This document shows positions 25,384 to 36,101 of a stretch of 64,000 nucleotides of DNA, one piece after another. Position 1 is the stretch's first letter. Every line of letters starts with the position of its first letter. The translations under genes were made by a program, and so were the position numbers. The notes below the pieces were generated by a model. It had not been told where the DNA came from. It saw nothing but the letters and a program-made list of their open reading frames with translations, and made no database searches. Source of the DNA: Inia geoffrensis (taxonomy: Eukaryota > Chordata > Mammalia > Artiodactyla > Iniidae); the NCBI GenBank assembly GCA_036417435.1, contig CM070899.1:4531001-4595000 (forward strand), given 5' to 3'.

Positions 25384-25892
25384 GGCTTGGGCCTTTTTTC
25401 TTTATTCAGTTATACATTTGTTTATTCATTCATTCATATTCATTGACTAATAATTAATCAATATCCATTAATCACCACAAAGCAAGAATAAGGTCTAAGA
25501 ACATTACTACCTTCTGGTTTTTGCTCATTTCTCTCAGAACTAATACACTCTTTCTACAGTGGACCCCATTATAGCACATATGGATCAATCAATCAATCAA
25601 CAGTCTTCATGCAAACCCAAACTCATCCTGGCCATTCTTGGTCCTTTAATCTTTCTTTAATTTGTTCAAATTTTAAATGTGCAACAAAACAATCCAGGAA
25701 CATCTCATTTTACTTCACTAACAAGTTTCCACCTTTCCTTGTGTTTTGCCTCTCGATAGATTAGAAACCTAAATCTTTATCCCTCACGGAATGTGTAAAT
25801 CAACAGTGGTAAATAAATAAATAAAGCAAAATAGTAAACAACTGTAAAATGAATGAAGCACCCTCTTTTATCTTTTTTTTTTTTTTTTTAAA

Positions 25893-26135
25893 TGGACCTC
25901 ACTTGTTCAATTTTAGGTTAATCTGGGACTTCCCTGGTGGGCCAGTGGTTAAGACTCCGAGCTTCCAACGCAGGGGACATGGGTTCGATCCCCGGTCAGA
26001 TAACTAAGACGCCACATGCCACAGGGCATGGCCAATTAATTATTTAATTAATTTTAAAAATTGAAGAAGAAACAAAGTTGGGTTAATCTAAAATTTTGTT
26101 TCATGGCACATTTTGCCAGTGCTCATTCTTGACAC
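25893..26135 (-). pseudogene. SNORD113/114-like copy split by a short SINE
   Basis: AATGGACCTCACTTG at 25891-25905 and the continuation GGCACATTTTGCCAGTGC after 26110 are two ends of one unit. GGTTAATCT is duplicated at 25916-25924 and 26081-26089 around the SINE. Confidence 0.65.
25925..26080 (+). mobile_element. Short tRNA-derived SINE
   Basis: A shorter SINE variant: GGGACTTCCCTGGTGGGCCA head, GGGTTCGATCCCCGGTC B-box region, then a brief body ending in A/T-rich sequence. The target-site duplication GGTTAATCT is perfect. Confidence 0.9.
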
Positions 26136-26290
26136 TTATTATGTATTTATCTATTTGCTTATCTATCATTTAATTTGATTAGTCATGGATTAATTTAATC
26201 ATATGCCTATCGTTAATTAACAAGAGTAAATCCAAGCTCATATAACTCAATATCATAAAAACAAACAACCCAATCAAAAAATGGGTAGAA

Positions 26291-26505
26291 GGGGCTTCCC
26301 TGGTGGCGCAGTGGTTGAGAGTCCGCCTGCCTATGCAGGGGACACGGGTTCGTGCCCCGGTCCGGGAAGATCCCACATGCCGTGGAGCAGCTGGGCCCGT
26401 GATCCATGGCCGCTGAGCCTGTGCGTCCGGAGCCTGTGCTCCTCAACGGGAGAGGCCACAACAGTGAGAGGCCCGCGTACCGCAAAAAAAAAACAAAAAA
26501 AAAAA
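26291..26505 (+). mobile_element. CHR-type SINE within old L1
   Basis: GGGCTTCCCTGGTGGCGCAG head, GGGTTCGTGCCCCGGTCC B-box region, A-rich tail interrupted by single C bases. The L1 sequence resumes directly after it. Confidence 0.95.
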
Positions 26506-26911
26506 CAATGGGAGAAGACATCAATAGATATGTTTCCAATGAAAACATACAGATGGCCAACAGGCATATGAAAAGATGCTCATAACGCTATTAGAGAAAT
26601 GCAAATCAAAACCACAATGAGGTATCACCTGTCAGAAAAGCTATTATCAAAAAGTCTACAAAAACAAATGTTAGAGAGGAGGTGATGGGAATGCAAACTG
26701 GAGCAGCCACTATGGAAAACAGTATGAAGATTCCTTAAAAAACTAAAAATAGAACTACAATATCATCCAACAATTCCACTCCTGAGATATATCTGGAAAA
26801 AATGAAAACACTAACTGAAAAAGATATATGCACCCCAATGTTCATAGCGGCCCTATTTACAATGGCCAAGACATGGAAGTGCCCATTAAGAGACACATGG
26901 ATAAACAAAGT

Positions 26912-26946
<35 letters not shown>
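26912..26946. repeat. (AC)n microsatellite
   Basis: About 17 AC units, lying within the L1 ORF2 tract. Confidence 0.95.
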
Positions 26947-26949
<3 letters not shown>

Positions 26950-27540
26950 GGAATATTACTCAGCAATAAAAAATAATGAATTTCTGCCATTTGCAGCAAT
27001 GTGGATGGACCTAGAGAATATTAAGCTTAGTGAAATATGTCAGACATAGAACTACAAATACTATATAACTTATGTGTGGAATCTAAAAAATAATACAAAT
27101 GAATGCATATGCAAAACAGAAAAGATAATAGAAAACAAACTTGTGGATATATTGTATAGCACAGGGAATTATACCTGTTATCTTGTAATAATTTATGATG
27201 GAGTATAATCTGCAAAAATACTGAATCACTATGCTGTAGAGCTGAAAATAATATAGTAAATCAACTATACTTAACTTAAAAAATAGTAAGCCCACAAGCA
27301 ACCCAAACTGAAACATTATAACATGAATTTATCTGTGAAACTTAAACAGGTTGGAGCCTAGACTTCATATTCTTTACATGGACACCAGCAGTGAAGGATG
27401 TACTTGCTTTATAACTTAAAAGTGTTCATCACTGGTCCATGATTTGCCCCCTTTTAAATAACTGACTGTGACATAAATGTATTCATTCATTCCCTTACAA
27501 TCCATAGCTTGGAATCCAAAGAAACTGATCAAAAACTCTG

Positions 27541-28049
27541 AAAAAAAGAAATGAAATTGAGTTATTTGTAGTGAGGTGGATGGACCTAGAGTCTGTCATA
27601 CAGAGTGAAGTAAATCAGAAAGAGAAAAGCAAATGCTGTATGCTAACACATACATATGGAATTTAAGAAAAAAAAAAAAAAAAGGTCATGAAGAACCTAG
27701 GGGTAAGACGGGAATAAAGACACAGACCTACTAGAGAATGGACTTGAGGGTATGAGGAGGGGGAAGGGTAAGCTGGGACAAAGTGAGAGAGTGGCATGGA
27801 CATACATACACTACCAAAAGTAAAATAGCTAGCTAGTGGAAAGCAGCCGCACAGCACAGGGACATCAGCTCGGTGTTTTGTGACCACCTAGAGGGGTGGG
27901 ATAGGGAGGGTGGGAGGGAGGGAGATACAAGAGGGAAGAGATATGGGGACATATGTATATGTATAACTGATTCACTTTGTTATAAAGCAGAAACTAACAC
28001 ACCATTGTAAAGCAATTATACTCATATAAAGATGTTAAAAAAAAAAAAA
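27541..28049 (+). mobile_element. L1 3' end fragment
   Basis: The end of ORF2 (GAAATGAAATTGAGTTATTT, TGGATGGACCTAGAGTC) followed by the G/A-rich 3' UTR and a poly-A tail. It parallels 7.7-8.2 kb. Inserted in an array spacer. Confidence 0.9.
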
Positions 28050-28246
28050 CTAATATCTGTCAACCTGTTCATTTCCTACAGAGATAACAAACTAGATCTT
28101 TGTTGTTGTTTAATGAACTCAATGAATAAACTGGATTAATCATAATTCTTATCATCTGACACAATCTCAACACTGGCCCTCTTTAATTTTCTTATTTATG
28201 TAAATATCTTCCCTTTTTAAAAAAGGAATGTCAGTGCCCTTTTTAA

Positions 28247-28300
28247 TGGACTTTAGTGCTTCACAAACATATTAGTAATAGTTCTTGCATCATTGGTCCA
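28247..28300 (-). pseudogene. SNORD113/114-like copy with internal deletion
   Basis: GCATCATTGGTCCA and ATGGACTTTAG mark the two ends, but the body is only 54 bp and the D box reads TTTAG on the + strand. Probably inactive. Confidence 0.6.
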
Positions 28301-28948
28301 TGCTTTGCCCTCATTTTTCATTCATTTATACACTTGTTTAATTTATGCATTGATTCACTTAAACAGTAATAACATAATCAATACTCGGGAGACTCAAAGT
28401 CTAAGATTAAGACCTGGCGAACTTCCTAACCACTGACTAGAGGCTCATTTCCCACAGAGCTGAGATTGGATTTTTTTTTACCGTGGATATCAATGGTGCC
28501 AAAAGGATTGACCAATACCGTTATCACTATGCTGCCTTCATTTGACACTTGCCATGCTCAACCCTCTTCCATTTAGTCGGTTATTTAATCAGCTATTTGT
28601 CCATGTCATTTTCTTTAAAAAAAAATAATAAATTAATTTAAGACTAGCAGCACACCACCAATCCAATACAACAGCACTGATTACTACACACATCTGTTCA
28701 TATGTTCATTACCCAGACGGATTAACCACTTTACATTGTTTTTATGGGCTTTAGTGCTTTATTTAAAATAATCCTTGTGTCAATATACACTTTAATATTT
28801 AGTGTGTGCTTTTTCCCATTTTTCTCATTCATTTATCCATTTTTCATTAATTGGTCCATTAGTTGACTAATAATAATACAGTCAATACCCACGGGTCAGA
28901 AAAACATAAAGGAAAAGATCCTTGAGTATCCCTCTCATTAGTCTATAG

Positions 28949-29540
28949 CAGTGCTGGCCAATAAAAATATAATGCAAGCCTCCCATATATTTTAAGTTTT
29001 CTAGAATCTATATTTTTAAAAAGAAACAGGAGAAATCAATTATAACTGTATATTTTATTTATTTTATTTAACCCAATAGATCTAAAATACTATCATTTCA
29101 ACAAGTAATCAGTATAAATAACTTACTAAAGAAATATTTTATGGGCTTCCCTGGTGGCGCAGTGGTTAAGAATCCACCTGCCAATGCAGGGGACATGGGT
29201 TCGTGCCCTGGTCCGGGAAGATCCGCCATGCCGCGGAGCGGCTAAGCCCGTGCACCACAACTACTGAGCTTGAGCTGTAGAGCCCGTGAGCCACAACTAC
29301 TGAAGCCCGCACGCCTAGACTACTGGAGAAAGCCCACGCACAGCAGCAAAGACCCAACACAACCAAAAATAATAAATAAATATTTTTTTTAATATTTAAA
29401 AAAAAGAAGTATTTTACACTTTTTGGTACTGACTTTTCTGAATTTGGTGTGTATTTTCCACATAGGTCACATCTCAGTTCAGCCTAGCCACGTGCTCAGT
29501 ACCCAACTGTGGCTAGCGGTCATTGTATTGAACAGCACTT
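28949..29540 (+). mobile_element. hAT-type DNA transposon with nested SINE
   Basis: Terminal inverted repeats CAGTGCTGGCCAATA and TATTGAACAGCACTT bound the element. The flanking 8-bp repeats GTCTATAG (28941-28948) and GTCCATAG (29541-29548) have the length hAT transposases create. The body has the AAATATAATGCAAGCC and GTCACATCTCAGTTC segments of a common non-autonomous mammalian element. A SINE sits inside at about 29143-29405. Confidence 0.85.
29143..29405 (+). mobile_element. CHR-type SINE inside the hAT element
   Basis: GGGCTTCCCTGGTGGCGCAG head and a mixed A/T tail. GAAATATTTTA before and GAAGTATTTTA after it are the target-site duplication with one change. Its body is partly deleted compared with the long form at 17.5 kb. 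Confidence 0.93.
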
Positions 29541-29590
29541 GTCCATAGGCTAATTTCCCACAGAAACAGTACATTAGATGTCTTTCTATA

Positions 29591-29656
29591 ATGATCAATA
29601 ACATATGAATCAATCAACATTCTTGCTACATAGCAATCTCCCACTCATCATTGGCC
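29591..29656 (-). pseudogene. SNORD113/114-like copy, C box intact, D box lost
   Basis: ACTCATCATTGG keeps the C box, but the stem is GGCCTG and the D side (ATGATCAATAAC) has no CTGA. Confidence 0.55.
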
Positions 29657-30394
29657 TGTTCTTAGCCCTCTTACTTTTAATTTGTCTATATTTCAAAGAT
29701 GACACAGTGAACTCTTCTGAGCCTACCATCTTCTTCCACAATAGAACACAGATATCTCTCCACCTTCCCACGTGCTACCGTCTCAACCAGTTATCAGCAT
29801 AGATCTTTGTCAGTGGGAAATGTCTAAGTCAAAGTCACAGTGGATATAACATGAGTATGGAATAGTCAAATGCCAATAACATAAATTAAATGGCCTTGGT
29901 GTATTTTTAATGGAATTAAGTTGTGTTGAATTAGATTCATCACGATTCCTAGTTCATATCACACTCTAAACACTGGTTCATGCGTGGTCTACTGTTATAT
30001 TAACAAGTGATGAATGAAGCCATTTGTTTCTTTTAAGTAATACAGTCAACGTCCATAAGCAAACCATCCAAACTAAGAACAAGGACTCTGACTGTCACTT
30101 ACATCGGCCTCCATGCTCCTTACCCACAGAGGTAAGACCTTCATCAGTTAAGGGTGGCTGATCAGCTCTAGTGTGTTCATTCTGTAGAACAGAAATCAGG
30201 CATAAAAAAGAGTGAACGGTATTCGATGAAAACATTTTAAATGAATGTTAGTTGTGAAATACTGAATTAACCATAATCCTTGCCTCGTGCTTGGCCCTCC
30301 TTCTCCCCTTTGACCACAAACAACACTCCATTTTTTAACTTAATTAATGACTCTCAATGTTTATATCAATGAACATCATTGAACTGATCACCTA

Positions 30395-31215
30395 CAAGAA
30401 GGATACGAATGGCGGCCATTACCAACATCCACCTTTGTTCTCCCTCCTATTCGGGAGACAGCTGTAGGTAGGAAAGCTCACATCTTTGGCCCAGCAGAGT
30501 TGGAATGAACTGCTTTGTGCCTCCCATTTTCTCCCTTTGCAAGTGGGGGTGCTTCCAACACAGTATGTTTGCCATGTGGGGACAGATAACCCACCTCTTA
30601 TTTATAAGTCTCTGAATAAAGAAGAGTCACATCCAAACCAGAAGTGAATCAAGATGCTCTGGACTACAAACTAAAGCACTGGTTTCATGGACTTCTGGGA
30701 TGTTTTGAAGAGAGAATGATTGTATTTCATGTAGGAACATGAAGTAAAAATTTCTCACCAGTTGGGAGAAATGGGGTAAGTTATGTCATTTTTCAGCAAA
30801 TATCCCCTCTCCCTTCCCTATCCTCTATAGGAAGACTGTCCTTCCCCACACCACTGATGCTGTGCCATATGACTTGCATTGCCCAATGGAGTATGAGTAG
30901 ATATGACTTAAACCATGTCAAAGCAAAGTCTTTAAATGTTCAGGGGTGGTTTTGCTTGCCCTCTGGAGCGTCAGACTTTCACTGTGAGAAGAGCATGGCC
31001 CAGACACTACAACTCCCTTATCTAAGAACCTTGAAAAAGAAGGCAAGTTGGGCAGATGTGAACCCAACCCACAGCCTGGAGCACAACTGCTGCAAGATAC
31101 CTACAGATCCATATGTGAGAAAATATTGTTATTGTTGTAATAATTGCTGTTTTGTAGGTCAATGAAATTGTGGGTTACTTGTTATGCAGCACTGCCACAA
31201 CAATGACTAACTCAT
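30395..31215 (+). mobile_element. Possible old LTR-derived segment
   Basis: About 0.8 kb interrupts the snoRNA-like spacing and has a different composition. Its end (TATTGTTATTGTTGTAATAA, then GTGGGTTACTTGTTATGCAG and AATGACTAACTCAT) resembles the 3' end of MaLR-type LTRs. A 102-codon open frame at 30857-31165 shows no recognisable domain, and I do not call it a gene. Confidence 0.4.
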
Positions 31216-31438
31216 ACATTTCCTTCCTCTTATTTTTAAGAATTTATTCATGTATTGGTTTTTTTATAATATAGTCAATGAAATCACCATGAATGTACCA
31301 TCAAACCTAAGAAAAACTATAATTTGTATCCATAGCTATAATATATATATATATAATATGTATGGATATAAAGGATAGGTAGATAAATCTTTGTAATTCT
31401 TATCTATAAATGGAGAGAAACAAAGACCTTTATAAAAT

Positions 31439-31506
31439 GAGTTTCAGTTGTTCAGAAATGTATTAATATAAAAATTTGGTTCGTGATATACTTTCTTCAT
31501 TGGTCC
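31439..31506 (-). pseudogene. SNORD113/114-like copy, D box intact
   Basis: GAGTTTCAG keeps CTGA. The C side reads CTTCATTGGTCC, so the C box is ATGAAGA, one change from consensus. Confidence 0.58.
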
Positions 31507-31592
31507 TTGCTTAGTCCTACATGTATATTGACAATTAGGTACATATGTCTGTATGTTCCTCACCAAAAAATGTAAAAGAGATGTTTTATTTA

Positions 31593-31661
31593 TGGACCAC
31601 AGTTATTAGTTATGTATTAATCACAAATGTTGGTACATGTCATACTGTCTTCCTTGCACCA
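31593..31661 (-). pseudogene. SNORD113/114-like copy, stem intact on the D side
   Basis: TGGACCACAG at one end and TTCCTTGCACCA at the other. Both boxes carry substitutions. Confidence 0.5.
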
Positions 31662-31917
31662 CACACGGACTCTCTATTATTTATTATTCATTTTTTGAAA
31701 TAAATAATAATATAATGAATATCTGCAAAACCACTATTCAACTCACCAGCTACAACTCTGACAATAAATTTTTGATCTTCTCTCACCAAAATACGTAGAT
31801 CTTCAATATTAGAGAAATGTTCACATAAACTATGGGGCACACATTCAAAGTAATACTTCATAGTTGATAAAATAGAAGACTATGTCTATTTTTCATGAAC
31901 CATAGACTTTTTGCCAG

Positions 31918-31986
31918 TGAATCTCAGTTGTGCAGAACTGGATTAATTACAATCTTTTTCTCATGGTATATTCTCATCTCTGGCCC
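31918..31986 (-). pseudogene. SNORD113/114-like copy, near-intact
   Basis: TGAATCTCAG keeps the D box. CTCATCTCTGGCCCA gives C box GAGATGA, one change. The body shares TGTGCAGAACTGGATTAAT with SNORD112 at 49.2 kb, showing a close relationship. Confidence 0.62.
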
Positions 31987-32084
31987 ATAATCAACCTTCT
32001 TTATTAATTTATATATTTAATTATTCATACCTGATATTCAAGAAACTCTCATTAACCAACCATCCAATGCAACTACTAGAGTAG

Positions 32085-32272
32085 CCATTATCCACATATG
32101 ACTATTTAAATTCAAATTAATAAAAATAAAGTAAAATTAAAAATTCAGTTCCCCATGAACACTGGCCACATTTTAAGTGCTCAGTAGTCACATGTAACTA
32201 ATGGCTAGCATATTGAACAGAACAAATTACAGACCATGTCCACCAGTGCAGAAATTTCTATTGGACAGCACT
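32085..32272 (-). mobile_element. Second hAT-related fragment
   Basis: GTCACATGTAACTAATGGCT and the end TTCTATTGGACAGCACT match the terminal region of the hAT element at 28949-29540 or a close relative. Only part of the element is present. Confidence 0.65.
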
Positions 32273-32600
32273 AACATACATTCTTTACCCTTAGGTAATA
32301 GTCTAGAACTGTTTCTAATGAAGCTAGAGGGGATTAATCATAATTCTTAATCATTGGTCTATGCTGATTCTCTCTGGTTTGAGTCGATCATTTCTAAAGG
32401 AGTTTTAATTAGCAACCATAAACCCAGTATCATACTCCACAGGTAGAACACTGATGTTATCTTTCATCTCCTTTTGTGCTCCTTGCTCAGTGAGTTAATC
32501 AGCTAGATCTTTCTCCATGGAAGGATGTTTAAATAAACTAGGTACATATACACCGTGAGATACAAAATATCTGGTAAAAGGAATGAAACATACTATTTTT

Positions 32601-32673
32601 ATGGCAGTCAAGAGCACAGAACTAAATTAACTGTAATCCTCTAATCTTTGGGTCATTCTCATCACCAGTCTCC
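32601..32673 (-). pseudogene. SNORD113/114-like copy, C box intact
   Basis: CTCATCACCAG gives C box GTGATGA, a valid RUGAUGA. The D side reads GGCAGTCAAG without CTGA. Confidence 0.55.
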
Positions 32674-32798
32674 GTTTTGGCTTCTTTGTACTTTATACAT
32701 TTACTAATTTTTTTAAGCACTGAAATTAACATGCAACACACCACCATGCAAAAACAGGAATAATGAATATCTGCTCCTTAACCAACACATACTTTAAA

Positions 32799-32862
32799 TG
32801 GACCTGGAATGTACACAATTAGAATAATTTTAATTCTGGAATAATGAATCATTATCGGCCCA
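32799..32862 (-). pseudogene. SNORD113/114-like copy, D-side stem intact
   Basis: TGGACCTGG keeps the stem but not the D box. The other end reads AATCATTATCGGCCCA, so the C box is altered. Confidence 0.5.
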
Positions 32863-33416
32863 TGTATGCCCTCTCGTTTTATTCATTAATTTGTTCATTC
32901 ATTCATTTACTTACTTATCAACACCCTTAAACCACTTTCCAGCTGAAGATTTAAGAACGTCAACTATTACTTACATTTTCTTTACCTTATCCACCCAAAT
33001 AAGAGTCAGAATTCTCATAAATGTTGTATGATTATATAAACTATGGTGTGTCCATTTCATGCAACAGAAAGGAACCGTTTAAAAGAATGAACGGCCTGGA
33101 TCATTTTTAATGAGTCTCGCTTGTGTAGAATTCAATTAATCAGCCTTAGTGTATGAAACATTATCCTCATTGGTCTGTGCTTTGCCTTTTTTAATTTTAT
33201 TTATCCCTTTTTAAAAAAATCCTAAAAAAACACCCATGAATCTTCCCCAAAATATAATAAACTACCAATTCTTTTCATTTCCATGTGCATCTCTCACTGA
33301 GTTAACAGTCTAAACTTCACCAACAGGAAAGTGTTTATATAAACCGTAGTATATAAATTGATAGTAGAATGCTATTAAAATACATGAAATAGTATAGAAT
33401 TTTTTTGTTGTTGTTA

Positions 33417-33486
33417 ACGTCCCTCAAATTTGCAGAATTGTGTAATCATAAGTCTTGGGTCGTGATACATTGTCTTCATCAGTCCA
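33417..33486 (-). pseudogene. SNORD113/114-like copy, near-intact C box
   Basis: TTCATCAGTCCA gives C box CTGATGA with core UGAUGA kept. The D side CCCTCAAA gives TTGA, one change. Confidence 0.58.
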
Positions 33487-33732
33487 TGCTTGACCTCTTT
33501 GATTTTATTTATGCATGCATCCTTTACTTTTTAATAAATCAGTAAAGATACATGGGCATACCATTCACCCCAAGAATAAGAAAAAGTAACAATTATATTT
33601 ATATAAACATACATTATTAATGTATAATGTAATTATACATATACAAAATTAACATAATGATTCATATATAATCATTTGTTTTTATCTGCTCATTTACTAC
33701 ACACAGAACAGCCCAGTTATATTATTTTTTAA

Positions 33733-33799
33733 TTTGCTGACAGTTATGCCAAAGGAGATTCATCACCTGGGTTCATGACAGAGTCTCATCATTGGTCTA
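33733..33799 (-). pseudogene. SNORD113/114-like copy, C box intact
   Basis: TCTCATCATTGGTCTA is a full C box with stem. The D side reads TTGCTGACAG, so the expected CTGA is replaced by CTGT. A second CATCACC inside may mimic a C' box. Confidence 0.6.
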
Positions 33800-34047
33800 T
33801 GCTTGGACATCTTTGATTTTATTTGTGTCCATTCATGTTTAATAGCGCATACACACCCATCAACCAACCACCCAACCGTAAAACAACACTAAACATCACT
33901 CACGTTGGTTGGTCCATGGCTCATTTCCCACAGAAGTCACAGCCAAGATCTTCATCAACAGAGTGTCATTAGGCCCACTCTGGGGCCTCCATTCTGCGGA
34001 ACACAAGGCAGATATTCAAAAGGATGAAACAACCTAGATATTTTCTA

Positions 34048-34105
34048 ACGGCCGTCGGGTGAGCAGCATAGTATTAATCACATGACACAGTCTCATCATT
34101 GGCCC
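34048..34105 (-). pseudogene. SNORD113/114-like copy, C box intact, short body
   Basis: TCTCATCATTGGCCCA keeps the C box. The D side is ACGGCCGTCGGG and has no CTGA. The body is about 12 bp short. Confidence 0.55.
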
Positions 34106-34268
34106 AAGCATAGCTCTCATTGTACATATTTCTCCATTTAACAACTGTATTGATTACAATAAACATGTATGAATTCACCACCCTAATCGAAAACAAGAAT
34201 AATGGCTATGACAAGCATCTGTCTCTAGGCCTCTAACTCATAAGAACCAGCCCAGATCTTCTTCCTAA

Positions 34269-34337
34269 TGGACTCGGCTATGCAGAATTGAAGTAATAAT
34301 CATCTTTGATTCCAGATATAATCTCATCTTTGTTTCC
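34269..34337 (-). pseudogene. SNORD113/114-like copy, both boxes one change off
   Basis: TGGACTCGG (D box CCGA) and TCTCATCTTTG (C box AAGATGA). Spacing is normal. Confidence 0.55.
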
Positions 34338-34746
34338 TACTTGTCCTTTTTATTGTTTTTACTTATTTTTTGAAACACAATAACCACACAGGAGCTCAGC
34401 ACTAACCCACAACAAAAACATCGATTAGTCCTTAATAGACCAATGCTTCTTATCCAGAGAGGTAAGAGCTTTGGTTTTGTTGTTTTAAGTAGTCCACCAT
34501 TGTCCATAAATGGATTAACCTTAAGCCATAAGCCATAAAACATGATCTTTGGTGGTCTGCTCTTGGCTGTCTTTCATTTTGTCATGTATTTTATTGTCAT
34601 CTAATTCATTCCTAACAATATATCAAGAACACCTGAAGCCACCATTCAGCCCAAGACCAATGACTGTTCTACCTACCTGTTAATATGCTTCCTACCCACA
34701 GTCCCAACAGCCTAGAAGCTATTGGGTGTTCGTGCTATTATTTTTA

Positions 34747-34816
34747 ATAACTACTGTTGGGTAGAACTAGCTTACTCATAACACTTGTCTGAAAACACAT
34801 TCTCATCAGTGGTGTA
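34747..34816 (-). pseudogene. SNORD113/114-like copy, C core intact
   Basis: TTCTCATCAGTGGTGTA keeps the UGAUGA core. The D side has diverged (ACTACTGTTGG). Confidence 0.52.
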
Positions 34817-35574
34817 AGCTTGGCTCTCTTTAATTGGATCTGTGCATTCATTCATTTGTAACTGTGCGGCGAGCACCCATGAATCCCCGCTTATACCTGT
34901 CTACAGTGTCTTTCCCCAGGGCCAAGATCCTGTCCAGCGGAGAAACCCCAGTGTGCCCATTCTATGGAACACAAATCCCCATGAAAAGGAAGAAAATTGC
35001 CCAGACCTTCTTTGCTCGTTAATGTCAGGTTAGCAGACCTGGATTCATCATCACCTTTTATGCAGAACACATTTTCACCCTTGAGCTACTCAAGGCCATT
35101 ATGACAGTATTTCTTTACTCTTTTATAATTTTTAATAATAAAATGAAGGACCACAAACCACTCTGATCTCTTTTTTCACGTCCTTCGGGTGTGGAGAATT
35201 AATCTCAATCCTTGGTTTGCAACCCACTCTCATTCCTGCTCCTGACATGCCTCTCTTACTTTACTGATTAGTAAAAGGAGTACAATAACCACGCACTGCC
35301 CCCACCTCCTGTTCTCCATCCCCGTAGTCCCCTGCTGCCCTCTACCTTAAATAATCCCTCTCAAATCTCCTGTGTACCCTCCCCTTCCCCTTTCATATAT
35401 GTAAAATTTTATCACATATGTATTCTTAAAAATATTTTCCATGGTTCAGTGGCTGGCTGGGCCTCTGCAGGGCCTTGTCAAGAGAGAGAATTAAATGCAT
35501 ATGATTGACTTACAAGCACACCCAGCAGGGGGGTGGTAGAAGGACTCGAACCCAGATCCTTGAACTCCACGTGC

Positions 35575-35784
35575 TTTTTTTTTTTTTTTTTTGCGGTACG
35601 CGGGCCTTTCACTGTTGTGGCCTCTCCCGTTGCGGAGCACAGGCTCCGGACGCGCAGGCTCAGCGGCCATGGCTCACGGGCCTAGCCGCTCCGCGGCATG
35701 GTGGGATCTTCCCGGACCGGGGCACGAACCCATATCCCCTGCATCGGCAGGTGGACTCTCAACCACTGCACCACCAGGGAAGCC
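35575..35784 (-). mobile_element. CHR-type SINE, antisense
   Basis: An 18-base T run, then the reverse complement of the cetacean SINE. CCACGT at 35567-35572 and 35785-35790 is the short target-site duplication. It separates the end of the snoRNA array from the MIR370 region. Confidence 0.95.
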
Positions 35785-35829
35785 CCACGTACCCTCTTAA
35801 TCTGTGCTCACAGCCATGAGGCACTGTGG

Positions 35830-35955
35830 GCCAATGGTTAAAGCACATATGTTGGCATCACATTGCCTGCCTCAAATCCAGCCTCAAATCCTGACTAGCT
35901 GGGCCACATCAGGAAAGTTAACCAACCTCTCTGTGCCTGTTTTCCCACCTGCAGT
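35830..35955 (+). mobile_element. MIR element
   Basis: MIR core in sense orientation: GGTTAAAGCACA, CAAATCCAGCCTCAAATCC, ACCAACCTCTCTGTGCCTG and the TTTTCCCACCTG end. Confidence 0.75.
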
Positions 35956-36101
35956 CACAGCCCTAGTCCTTAAGCAGAATCAGCTATTATTTTCATGCCG
36001 AAGTCAGCCAGGTGACCCCCCCCCACCCACTCCCAGCCCAGGCTCTGAGCCCATCCCCCAAATCTTTCTTTCCTCTGCAGCAGCTGTGGTGCTAGACAGA
36101 C

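Larger units (their letters stand above)
26212..27285 (+). mobile_element. Older L1 3' segment with nested SINE
   Basis: ORF2 3' coding sequence and 3' UTR of an old L1: ACAAACAACCCAATCAAAAA, AAACCACAATGAGGTATCACC and TGGAATATTACTCAGC segments. It contains the AC dinucleotide run at 26912-26946 and is interrupted by a SINE at 26291-26505. All frames are broken. Confidence 0.85.
14217..35242 (-). repeat. Dense array of SNORD113/114-like box C/D snoRNA units
   Basis: I count about 64 copies of a ~70-bp motif. On the + strand it starts near TGGACCTCAG (reverse of the D box CTGA plus terminal stem) and ends near TCATCATTGGTCCA (reverse of terminal stem plus C box ATGATGA). This matches the imprinted 14q32 snoRNA families SNORD113/114. 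Copies recur about every 150-320 bp, separated by a shared AT-rich spacer with TTCATTCATTTATT tracts and CCACAGAG-TAA motifs. Most have lost the C or D box. Weaker copies not listed separately start near 14654, 14996, 15270, 15828, 16349, 17205, 18186, 18404, 18530, 18662, 18905, 19148, 19710, 20036, 20216, 20484, 20680, 20923, 21557, 21814, 22140, 22377, 22500, 23192, 23832, 24054, 24299, 24826, 25065, 25559, 27378, 28112, 28483, 28744, 29911, 30240, 32318, 33111, 34488, 35021 and 35178. Confidence 0.88.

Noticed and set aside
30857..31165. 102-codon frame inside the snoRNA array
   Set aside because: It lies in an LTR-like relic, with no domain and no supporting signals.
14217..35242. CRISPR-like or satellite interpretation of the periodic array
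   Set aside because: This is mammalian DNA. Repeats are ~70 bp with C/D-box logic, imperfect, irregularly spaced and interrupted by SINEs, which fits snoRNA units.
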